This document shows, one piece after another, positions 34,548 through 41,877 of a stretch of DNA of 64,000 bases. Source of the DNA: Faecalibacter macacae. Its GTDB lineage: Bacteria; Bacteroidota; Bacteroidia; Flavobacteriales; Weeksellaceae. The notes under the pieces were generated by a model. It worked only from the letters and a program-made list of their open reading frames with translations, had not been told where the DNA came from and made no database searches. Where the stretch lies: positions 62,001 to 126,000 of the forward strand of contig NZ_RDOJ01000004.1 in assembly GCF_003687725.1 (NCBI RefSeq). The letters are read 5' to 3'. How positions within the stretch are numbered: the first letter of the stretch is position 1; the number at the start of each line of letters is the position of its first letter. Made by a program: the position numbers and the translations under genes.

Positions 34548-35306
34548 TTATTTTGTTAAAACTGAGATTACTGAAATAATTACACCTGCCATTGAAATCC
34601 AGAGTGAATAGTTTGGCGTGAATTTAGAAGCTGCAACTTGAGCTGAGTTAGGTTCAACGTAAATCACATCATTTTGTGCAAGATAGTATACAGGAGAATT
34701 TAAAGTGTTTTTTGATGTTAAATCAATAGTATGAGATTCTTTCACTCCATTTAATTCTCTAATAACCGTTACATTATCTCTTTTTCCTTTGATAGTTAAA
34801 TCACCAGCCATACCTATTGCATCTAAAATTGTAATTCTTTCAGTTGGATTTGTAAAACTTCCCGGTTTATTAACTTCCCCTAAAACTGTAATTCTAAAAT
34901 TAGCAAAGTTGATTATAACACCTGGATTGTTAATATATTTACTAAGTTTAATTTTTAGTAAATCAGCAGCTTCTGTTCTGGTTAAACCGCTTATTTTAAC
35001 ATTTCCTAAAGTAGGAATTTCAATTTCTCCAATTTCATTTACAGTGTAGGTTGTATGATATGGTGAAATATTTTGTTGTGGAGCATTAACTTGTATAGTA
35101 GATACAGGATTGAAAGGGGCTACTGCATTTATATCTGCAGCAGATATAACTATAGCTAATTGGTCGTTTGGTTGAATTCTAGGTATATAATCCTGGAATT
35201 GTGTTGTTAAATTTGGACTATCTTGAAAATATGCAATTTCTTTTCTAGACCCGCATGAAACAAGTAGAAAAAGAAATACAAGAAGTATAATGATATTATT
35301 TTTCAT
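34548..35306 (-). CDS. Wza-like polysaccharide export lipoprotein
   Basis: A 252-residue outer-membrane export protein. The lipobox is LFLLVSC with Cys18 lipidated. A poly_export domain (IPRIQPNDQLAIVISAAD) is followed by two SLBB-like beta-grasp units (GEIEIPTLGNVKISGLTRTE; ITVLGEVNKPGSFTNP). A C-terminal hydrophobic helix (LWISMAGVIISVISVLT) likely forms the outer-membrane segment, as in Wza. It overlaps the upstream CapD-like gene by 11 bp and precedes the Wzc-like gene by 1 bp, so the three are one transcription unit. Confidence 0.92.
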   Translation of the reverse strand: MKNNIIILLVFLFLLVSCGSRKEIAYFQDSPNLTTQFQDYIPRIQPNDQLAIVISAADINAVAPFNPVSTIQVNAPQQNISPYHTTYTVNEIGEIEIPTLGNVKISGLTRTEAADLLKIKLSKYINNPGVIINFANFRITVLGEVNKPGSFTNPTERITILDAIGMAGDLTIKGKRDNVTVIRELNGVKESHTIDLTSKNTLNSPVYYLAQNDVIYVEPNSAQVAASKFTPNYSLWISMAGVIISVISVLTK

Positions 35307-37218
35307 AAACTAGATTATCTAAGAATTCATATTCAGAATTTTGTGATTTAAATTCAGGGACAATATTTTTTATTTGTTTAACAAGGTTAATATTATCTTT
35401 ATTGAATTCATTTTCAGAAGCGAAAATACATAGATTATTTATATTGTTGAAAGCATTTTCAATTTTTGAATAGTTTACTCTTGCAATCATAATTTTTTCA
35501 TGATGTGTTTTTTGAGTGTTTTCATCATTTGCTAAAAGCTCTTCAAATATCTTTTCTCCTGGTCTAAGTCCTACGATTTTAATATCAATTTCTTCTGGAT
35601 ATTTATATCCACTTAATTTAATCATCCTCTTAGCTAAATCAACTATTTTCATTGATTCACCCATATCGAAAACAAATATTTCTCCACCTTTTCCCATAGT
35701 TCCAGCTTCTAATACTAATTGGCAAGCTTCAGGAATTGTCATAAAATAACGAGTAATATCAGGGTGAGTAACAGTTAATGGTCCACCATTTTCTAATTGT
35801 CTTTTAAATAAAGGAATAACAGATCCATTTGAACCAAGAACGTTTCCAAATCTAGTAACAATAAAATTAGTTTCTGAATAAGAGTTTAAACAGTTAACAT
35901 ATATTTCAGCACATCTCTTTGTTGCACCCATTACATTGGTTGGATTTACAGCCTTATCAGTAGACACCATTACAAATTTTTCTACACCAAATTCATGGGC
36001 TAAATCAGCCATTACTTTAGTTCCTTTTATATTTGTATTTACTGCTTCAAAAGGATATTTTTCCATTAAAGGAACATGCTTATATGCTGCAGCGTGATAT
36101 ATATAATCTGGATTATATTTTTTAAATATATGTTTTATTCCATCATGATCTCTGACATTTCCAATAATATATTCGACATCATTAATTTTAGGAGATTGCA
36201 TACTTTGTTGTACGTCATATAATGCAGATTCTGCAATATCAAGTAATATTAATTTTTTGAAATTTTTTTGTGCAACTTGACGTGCAATTTCACTACCAAT
36301 AGAACCTGCAGCGCCTGTGATTAAAACAACTTTATTATCTAATTCTTGATCTACAATTGGATTATTTAATTTGATTGAATCACGTCCTAGTAAATCCTCA
36401 ATTCTTAATTGTTTAATCTGTTTTGCAGAATAATTTCCATTTAACCAATCTTTTACAGCAGGTATTATTTTTATTTTCACAGGTAAATTAGATAATTTTT
36501 CGGAAATCTCAAATAATTTATTTTGCGATATATTTTGGATTGAAATAATAATTTGGTTAATGTTGTTTTGTGTTATGTATTCTAAATCTATCTTAGATGA
36601 ATGCTTTACATATACACCATTTATTTTTTGTCCACACTTAATTTGGTTATCATCGATAAATGAGATTACATTATAATTATCGCTAGTGTCAGATTTTAAT
36701 GTGTTATAAGTTATTATACCAGAATCACCAGCGCCATAAATAATTACATTTTTTGTCTTTATAGTAGGAGTTAAATAAGTGTAGTATATTGTTTTATACA
36801 CAACTCGTAAAAATACCATTAAAATAGTGGATACAAATGAGTGAACAAAAAGTACTGAATAGGATAGTCTATAAAAGTTTAATGTGAAATTATTAAAATC
36901 TAAAGTATTTCTAATAAAAAAACTGAAAAGCAATAGTGATCCAAAAGCTAGAATATTGGCTAAAAACACATTTTGAGCATCTACAATTCCAGTTTGTCTA
37001 ATTATTCCTTTGTATGTCCCAAAAATTAAAAAATACGTAATGTAAAAGAAAGTGATTATAGGTATTTTTTTATATACTTCAATTAGATCAAAACTACCTG
37101 TGAAACTATTAATTATGAAATTACTTATAATATAAGAAAAAATTATTATTGAAATATCTATTAAAAGTATTACCCATCTTGGTAAATTTTTAAGAGTTTT
37201 CGGATGATTGATTTTCAT
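35296..37218 (-). CDS. CapD/WbpM-family nucleotide-sugar 4,6-dehydratase
   Basis: A 640-residue membrane protein. Four helices lie in the first 125 residues, followed by a CoA-binding-like region (NVIIYGAGDSGIITYNTLK) and a C-terminal short-chain dehydratase domain starting at ITGAAGSIGSEIARQV. The active-site loop is VSTDKAVNPTNVMGATKR, with Met in place of the usual Tyr before x3-Lys, as known for inverting UDP-GlcNAc 4,6-dehydratases such as WbpM and FlaA1. It makes an early sugar precursor of surface polysaccharide. It is the first gene of the three-gene export operon and is divergent from prs. Confidence 0.92.
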   Translation of the reverse strand: MKINHPKTLKNLPRWVILLIDISIIIFSYIISNFIINSFTGSFDLIEVYKKIPIITFFYITYFLIFGTYKGIIRQTGIVDAQNVFLANILAFGSLLLFSFFIRNTLDFNNFTLNFYRLSYSVLFVHSFVSTILMVFLRVVYKTIYYTYLTPTIKTKNVIIYGAGDSGIITYNTLKSDTSDNYNVISFIDDNQIKCGQKINGVYVKHSSKIDLEYITQNNINQIIISIQNISQNKLFEISEKLSNLPVKIKIIPAVKDWLNGNYSAKQIKQLRIEDLLGRDSIKLNNPIVDQELDNKVVLITGAAGSIGSEIARQVAQKNFKKLILLDIAESALYDVQQSMQSPKINDVEYIIGNVRDHDGIKHIFKKYNPDYIYHAAAYKHVPLMEKYPFEAVNTNIKGTKVMADLAHEFGVEKFVMVSTDKAVNPTNVMGATKRCAEIYVNCLNSYSETNFIVTRFGNVLGSNGSVIPLFKRQLENGGPLTVTHPDITRYFMTIPEACQLVLEAGTMGKGGEIFVFDMGESMKIVDLAKRMIKLSGYKYPEEIDIKIVGLRPGEKIFEELLANDENTQKTHHEKIMIARVNYSKIENAFNNINNLCIFASENEFNKDNINLVKQIKNIVPEFKSQNSEYEFLDNLVYEK

Positions 37219-37380
37219 TAAAATTTGAGTTTAGAAAATTATGTTAGATTTAATCATTAGTTACTGTACAAATTTCTGAAAAAAAAAATTAATAAGTATC
37301 AATCATATATATAAAATACCTTTATTAACTATTTAAAAATTATTAAACTTAAATTGTGATTATATTTAATAATTATTTGG

Positions 37381-37411
37381 TTTATCGAAACGAAAATTAA
37401 TAGTATTTTTG
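37381..37411 (+). promoter_or_regulatory. prs promoter
   Basis: TTTA (37381-37384), a 19-bp spacer and TATTTTTG (37404-37411), a perfect -7 box. The predicted leader is about 20 nt. Confidence 0.65.
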
Positions 37412-37434
37412 CACAAATATTCCCAAAACAAACA

Positions 37435-38370
37435 ATGGAACAATCTGCATTTCTTTTTTCAACACGTGGTTCTCAAGAATTAGCCACTAAAATCGCAGAC
37501 CACTATGGTCAAGAATTAGGTAATTTAAAAATCGTTGAATTCAGCGATGGTGAATTTACGCCAGCTTTCGAACAACCAATTCGTGGTGGACGAGTTTTTT
37601 TAATTGGTTCTACACACCAGCCAACAGATAACTTAATGGAGTTATTATTAATGTGTGATGCTGCTAAACGTGCATCTGCAAAATCTATTACAGCAGTAAT
37701 TCCTTACTACGGATTTGCTCGTCAAGATCGTAAAGATGCTCCTCGTGTTCCAATCGGAGCAAAGTTAGTTGCAAAAATGTTAATGTCTGCTGGTGCAACA
37801 CGTGTAATGACAATGGATTTACATGCTGATCAAATTCAAGGATTTTTTGAGATTCCTGTTGATCATTTATTCGCTTCTACAATTTTTGTTGATTATATCA
37901 ATGGTTTAAAATTAGATAATTTATGTATAGCTTCTCCTGACATGGGAGGTGCAAAACGCGCAAATACTTATGCTAAGCATTTAAACGCAGATATCGTAAT
38001 TTGTCATAAAGAGCGTAAAAAGGCGAATCAAGTAGATAGCATGATGTTAATTGGAGACGTTGAAGGTAAAAATGTAATCTTAGTAGATGATATGATTGAT
38101 ACTGCCGGAACTTTAGCTAAAGCTGCTGAGTTAATCATGTCTAAAGGTGCATTATCAGTACGTGCAATTGCAACACATGGTATATTATCTGGACCAGCTT
38201 TTGAACGTTTAGACGAGTCTTTATTAACAGAAATTGCTGTAACTGACAGTATTCCATTAAAAAATACTAGTGTAAGTAAAATAAAAGTATTATCTTGCGC
38301 TCCGCTTTTTGCTGATGTTATGCATCTAGTACATAGCAATAAATCAATTAGTCAACGTTTTGTTATCTAA
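37435..38370 (+). CDS. prs: ribose-phosphate pyrophosphokinase
   Basis: This 311-residue enzyme makes PRPP from ribose-5-phosphate and ATP for nucleotide, His and Trp synthesis. Visible motifs are STRGSQELATKIADHYG, FSDGEFTP, the ATP-binding IPYYGFARQDRKD, TMDLHADQIQGFFEIPVDHL, and the PRPP loop VILVDDMIDTAGTLAKAA. Length is normal for class I. A ribosomal protein L25 gene follows 44 bp later in the same direction without a terminator in between, so the two share a transcript. Confidence 0.98.
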   Translation: MEQSAFLFSTRGSQELATKIADHYGQELGNLKIVEFSDGEFTPAFEQPIRGGRVFLIGSTHQPTDNLMELLLMCDAAKRASAKSITAVIPYYGFARQDRKDAPRVPIGAKLVAKMLMSAGATRVMTMDLHADQIQGFFEIPVDHLFASTIFVDYINGLKLDNLCIASPDMGGAKRANTYAKHLNADIVICHKERKKANQVDSMMLIGDVEGKNVILVDDMIDTAGTLAKAAELIMSKGALSVRAIATHGILSGPAFERLDESLLTEIAVTDSIPLKNTSVSKIKVLSCAPLFADVMHLVHSNKSISQRFVI

Positions 38371-38414
38371 TTGATTAACTAAAATAAATATTAATTTTTA
38401 TATATAATTTTATT

Positions 38415-38999
38415 ATGAAATCTATTACAATTCAAGGTGTAAAAAGAGAAAACGTAGGTAAAGTTGCTACACGTGCCTTACGTAATGCTGAACAAGTACC
38501 TTGTGTGATCTACGGTGGATCTGAGCCAGTTGCATTTTCTGCAGACGAAAAAGCATTCAAAGGATTAGTTTATACTCCAGAAGCACACACAGTAACTATC
38601 GAGTTAACTGACGGAACTAAATTTGAGGCTATCTTACAAGATATCCAATTCCATCCAGTTACAGATCGTATCATCCACGCTGATTTCTACCAATTAGACG
38701 AGAACAAACCAGTTACTATGGAAGTTCCAGTTCGTTTAGTAGGACGTGCTCGTGGTTTAGTTGCCGGAGGGGTTTTACGTTTCAACATGCGTAAAGTTAA
38801 AGTTCGTGCTATTCCAGCTAACTTACCAAACGAAATCGAAATTGACATTACTCCAATGAGAATTGGACACAAAATGTACATTGAGTCTTTAAAGAACGAA
38901 AACTATACATTTGCTCACCCAGACAATGCAGTAGTTGTTGCTATCCGTACTTCTCGTAACGCTGTTAAAGATGCGGATTTAGATGAAGATGAAGATTAA
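38415..38999 (+). CDS. rplY: 50S ribosomal protein L25 (Ctc form)
   Basis: This 194-residue protein binds 5S rRNA. The N-terminal L25 domain starts [20 protein letters not shown] and contains [14 protein letters not shown]. The C-terminal TL5/Ctc domain follows ([21 protein letters not shown]). It is the long form, as in general stress protein Ctc. An acidic tail (DADLDEDED) ends the protein. It follows prs in the conserved order prs-rplY seen in many bacteria. A clear terminator lies 21 bp after the stop. Confidence 0.97.
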   Translation: MKSITIQGVKRENVGKVATRALRNAEQVPCVIYGGSEPVAFSADEKAFKGLVYTPEAHTVTIELTDGTKFEAILQDIQFHPVTDRIIHADFYQLDENKPVTMEVPVRLVGRARGLVAGGVLRFNMRKVKVRAIPANLPNEIEIDITPMRIGHKMYIESLKNENYTFAHPDNAVVVAIRTSRNAVKDADLDEDED

Positions 39000-39020
39000 T
39001 ATTTCTCTTTAAATAAATTT

Positions 39021-39049
39021 AAACCACCTCTATTGAGGTGGTTTTTTTA
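39021..39049 (+). terminator. terminator of prs-rplY
   Basis: AAACCACCTC (39021-39030) pairs with GAGGTGGTTT (39035-39044), followed by a T run. Confidence 0.88.
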
Positions 39050-39073
39050 TTTTTAAAAATTAATATAGATAAA

Positions 39074-39104
39074 TTTGTCCGATTTAAAATATTGACTATA
39101 TTTG
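39074..39104 (+). promoter_or_regulatory. promoter of the Rrf2 regulator gene
   Basis: TTTG (39074-39077), a 19-bp spacer and TATATTTG (39097-39104): the best match to the -33/-7 consensus in the window. The spacer GTCCGATTTAAAATATTGAC ends a partial GTC...GAC symmetry and could hold an autoregulatory site. Confidence 0.75.
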
Positions 39105-39134
39105 CTAAGTAAAATTAAACAAGAGAAAGAGCTA

Positions 39135-39569
39135 ATGTTTTCAAAAGCATGCGAATATGGTATTAAGGCGAGTATTTTTATCGCTCGCGAATCTATCGGT
39201 GGAAATCGTGTAAATTTGAAGCAAATTGCTACATCTATTAATTCGCCAGAAGCATATACAGCTAAGATTTTACAAGAACTAGTAAAGAGTGGGATTATTA
39301 GCTCTGTAAAAGGTAAAATGGGGGGATTTGAAATGGATCCAACTACTTTAGCAGAAGTTAAGTTAGTACACATTATAAAAGCAATAGATGGCGATGGATT
39401 ATACCATAGTTGTGTTTTAGGACTTAATGAATGTGATGCTGCCAGACCATGTGCTTTACACAAACGAATTTTTATGGTTCGTAAAGATTTGCAAAAAATG
39501 TTAGAAGTAACATCAATGAATGATTTGATTGATGATATAGATAACGGTTTAGCATTTCTAAAACATTAA
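39135..39569 (+). CDS. Rrf2-family transcriptional regulator
   Basis: I choose the ATG at 39135 (144 residues); an upstream in-frame TTG at 39102 overlaps the -7 box and cannot be used. The winged helix begins FSKACEYGIKASIFIARES and has the recognition segment SPEAYTAKILQELVKSGII. Three conserved cysteines lie in CVLGLNECDAARPCALH, the iron-sulfur ligands of sensor-type Rrf2 proteins (IscR, NsrR). It is followed by a hemerythrin-like gene, a pairing often associated with nitric oxide or iron-sulfur stress. Direct ligand is not known from the sequence. Confidence 0.92.
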   Translation: MFSKACEYGIKASIFIARESIGGNRVNLKQIATSINSPEAYTAKILQELVKSGIISSVKGKMGGFEMDPTTLAEVKLVHIIKAIDGDGLYHSCVLGLNECDAARPCALHKRIFMVRKDLQKMLEVTSMNDLIDDIDNGLAFLKH

Positions 39570-39621
39570 AAAAAATTTATAATTAAATAAGACAAAAATA
39601 TCCGAATAATAGATTTTCATT

Positions 39622-40116
39622 ATGAAACTACTTACCGAAATACAGAGTTCAACTAAATTAAGTTTTTCTACATCTCTTAATCAGACGATATACGAAGCAT
39701 GTTCTAAACATCACAAAACTTTATTCTTTTGTTGGAATATTAGAACAGGAATTGATCGTGATGTGGATATAGACCGAATTGTAGCTTATGTTAATTGGTA
39801 TGGTGAAAATGTATTGTTTCCTAAAATGGAAATAGAGGAGAAGTTATTGTTTACAATTTTAAGCGAGGATAATTATTTAGTAAAGCGTGCTTTAAAAGAG
39901 CACAGAAGATTAAGAAGATTATTCAAAATCGGAACTAATCCGATGAAGAATTTAATTTATATCGAAGAGGAGTTAGATTTACACATTCGTTTCGAAGAGA
40001 AAAATATCTTGTCCGAAATTGAAAATATAGCGACTCAGAAACAATTAAAAGCTATTAACGAAGCTTTAGGTCAACTACCAACTAATGCAGATTGGAATGA
40101 CCATTTTTGGGAATAA
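39622..40116 (+). CDS. hemerythrin-like (HHE) protein
   Basis: A 164-residue all-helical protein. Potential di-iron ligands are the His in SKHHKTLFF, the Glu/His in LKEHRRLRRLF, and the HIRFEEKNILSEIE segment (His and Glu), matching the HHE cation-binding fold. The N-terminal part is short compared with the iron-sulfur repair protein RIC/YtfE. It lies 52 bp after the Rrf2 gene and probably belongs to its regulon; the intervening DNA shows no TAnnTTTG box, so the two are likely co-transcribed. A role in oxygen or NO sensing or Fe-S repair is inferred. Confidence 0.8.
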   Translation: MKLLTEIQSSTKLSFSTSLNQTIYEACSKHHKTLFFCWNIRTGIDRDVDIDRIVAYVNWYGENVLFPKMEIEEKLLFTILSEDNYLVKRALKEHRRLRRLFKIGTNPMKNLIYIEEELDLHIRFEEKNILSEIENIATQKQLKAINEALGQLPTNADWNDHFWE

Positions 40117-40196
40117 AAGTAAAGTATTACTATAATTTTTTAGATGATTTTTGAATAATAAGAATTCTATTTGCAGTGTGAATTTTTATTTGTGGT

Positions 40197-40232
40197 AAAA
40201 AGAAAGCCTTGCTATTGCAAGGCTTTCTTTTT
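40197..40232. terminator. bidirectional terminator
   Basis: A 16-bp stem (40197-40212 with 40217-40232, core GAAAGCCTTGC/GCAAGGCTTTC) and a 4-nt loop, between convergent genes. Confidence 0.9.
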
Positions 40233-40237
40233 ATATA

Positions 40238-41260
40238 TTATTTCTTGATTTTAATCTCGTAAATATTATCCCATTTTTTACCAGTTACTAACATGTTTTC
40301 ACCTTTAAAGGCAATACCGTTTAGTACATCTGCTTGTGGACCTGTTTGCTTCGTTTTAAATTCGCTTAAATCTAATTTAGCTTTTACTTGACCAGAAGTA
40401 GGATCAATCGCTAAAATCGTTCCCGTTTCGTAAACATTTGCATAGATTAATCCATCTTTATATTCTAACTCATTTAATTTTAAATATACATTTTGGCTAT
40501 CAACGGCCTGAATTGTACGCAAGTATTTAAAATTAGAATCAAAAAAATGAATTCGTTGTGTACCTTCAGAAACGGCTAATTGGTCACCAACTGTTGTAAT
40601 TCCCCAACCTTCCATTATTTCGCCTGGCATATTTATTTGTTCAATTTTGTTAAACTCTTGATCGTATTTCAAAATCGTTCTGTCTTGCCAAGTTAATTGG
40701 TAAATGTTTCCATTTAATTCAGTAATTCCCTCACCAAAAACGTTTTCAACAACTTTATATTCTTTACTCGCTTTAGCATCACCTAATTTATATTTTGCTA
40801 AATAAGTTTCGTTGCGTAATCCCGTTCCTTCGTAAATGTTTCCATCCTTATAATAGAAACCTTGTGTAAAATATTTGTTATCGTGTGGGTAAGTATTTAC
40901 TAATTCGTAAGTCCAAGTTGCTGCAGCTTCGTTTCCAAAAACAATAAATGTAAATTCTCTTGAATTTTTAACTTCAGTATCTTTTAAGAACTCAATAAAA
41001 ATAGAATGATTTCCTAAACCAACTACTTCATTTGAAATAGTAGAACCATTAGGAACATCTTTTCCGTCAATTGTAATTCTTACATTATCAACTCCTTCTA
41101 AAGCAGAAAAATCAATGTTGATTTTATCTCCTAATTTATATTGTTTTTGTTCAAATCCTGAAACAATTTCAGTAATAGCATTGTTATTCGCTGCACCTTC
41201 ATCTTTACAAGAAGTAATCATAGCAGAGGCTACAAGAGCCATTAAAAATATCTTTTTCAT
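40238..41260 (-). CDS. glutaminyl-peptide cyclotransferase (bacterial type), lipoprotein
   Basis: A 340-residue lipoprotein (lipobox SAMITSC, Cys18). An Ig-like N-terminal region (about 30-110) is unusual and may be a spacer. The enzyme domain is a beta-propeller of the plant/bacterial glutamine cyclotransferase type: NTYPHDNKYFTQGFYYKDG near residue 124, then EGTGLRNETYL, LTWQDRTILKYD, EGWGITT, LNELEYKDGLIYANVYET and VLNGIAF. It turns N-terminal Gln of exported peptides into pyroglutamate. It is downstream of ruvC on the same strand with a separate promoter. Confidence 0.9.
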   Translation of the reverse strand: MKKIFLMALVASAMITSCKDEGAANNNAITEIVSGFEQKQYKLGDKINIDFSALEGVDNVRITIDGKDVPNGSTISNEVVGLGNHSIFIEFLKDTEVKNSREFTFIVFGNEAAATWTYELVNTYPHDNKYFTQGFYYKDGNIYEGTGLRNETYLAKYKLGDAKASKEYKVVENVFGEGITELNGNIYQLTWQDRTILKYDQEFNKIEQINMPGEIMEGWGITTVGDQLAVSEGTQRIHFFDSNFKYLRTIQAVDSQNVYLKLNELEYKDGLIYANVYETGTILAIDPTSGQVKAKLDLSEFKTKQTGPQADVLNGIAFKGENMLVTGKKWDNIYEIKIKK

Positions 41261-41300
41261 AGAAATTAATTCTAATATAGTATGTTTTAAAAACTTAGTA

Positions 41301-41308
41301 CAAATATA
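41301..41308 (-). promoter_or_regulatory. -7 promoter element of the glutaminyl cyclotransferase gene
   Basis: The minus strand reads TATATTTG, directly after the ruvC stop codon and about 40 bp before the start. Confidence 0.5.
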
Positions 41309-41857
41309 TTATTTTGTTCGATTTGGATTTGCTTTTACAAATGAATCCCAACCCGAATAAGATTTTTGTTGTGTTATTTTGTTTCCAGAATTTAAGTAAT
41401 GACAAACTGCTGCAGCTAAACCATCGGTTGCATCTAAACGTTTTGGTAATTCTTTCAAATTAACCAAATGCTGCAACATTCCGGCAACTTGTTCTTTTGA
41501 TGCGTTTCCGTTTCCTGTAATAGCCATTTTTATTTTTTTAGGTGCGTATTCTGTAGACGGAATTTCTCTTGATAAACAAGCCGCAATACAAACGCCTTGC
41601 GCACGACCTAATTTCAACATAGATTGTGCATTTTGTCCTAAGAAAGGCGCTTCGATAGCTAATTCGTCTGGATGATATTCATCGATTAGCATGATAATTT
41701 TTTCAAAAATACGTTTCAATTTCATTTCTTGATTGGGTAATTTATTCAATAACAATTCACCTAAAGCAATTAACGAAATTTTGTTTCCTTGTACTTTTAT
41801 CAAACCATAACCCAAAACATTTGTTCCAGGATCAATACCTAAAATGATTCTTTCCAT
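41309..41857 (-). CDS. ruvC: Holliday junction resolvase RuvC
   Basis: A 182-residue nuclease that cuts Holliday junctions with RuvAB. Catalytic acidic residues are visible: Asp8 in LGIDPGTNVLGYG, Glu in LAIEAPFLGQNAQS, and the Asp pair in LDATDGLAAAVCH. The basic C-terminal tail is longer than in E. coli. It lies 20 bp downstream of ppc on the same strand; a perfect -7 box occurs in this gap, just 5 bp from the start codon, so a leaderless transcript is predicted in addition to any read-through. Confidence 0.97.
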   Translation of the reverse strand: MERIILGIDPGTNVLGYGLIKVQGNKISLIALGELLLNKLPNQEMKLKRIFEKIIMLIDEYHPDELAIEAPFLGQNAQSMLKLGRAQGVCIAACLSREIPSTEYAPKKIKMAITGNGNASKEQVAGMLQHLVNLKELPKRLDATDGLAAAVCHYLNSGNKITQQKSYSGWDSFVKANPNRTK

Positions 41858-41862
41858 CGAAA

Positions 41863-41870
41863 CAAATTTA
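41863..41870 (-). promoter_or_regulatory. -7 promoter element of ruvC
   Basis: The minus strand reads TAAATTTG (perfect) in the 20-bp gap after ppc, 5 bp before the ruvC ATG. The -33 region would lie inside ppc and is weak. Confidence 0.5.
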
Positions 41871-41877
41871 CGATATT

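Noticed and set aside
41115-41360. 81-residue plus-strand frame
   Set aside because: Antisense to the cyclotransferase 5' end and the ruvC 3' end; no supporting features.
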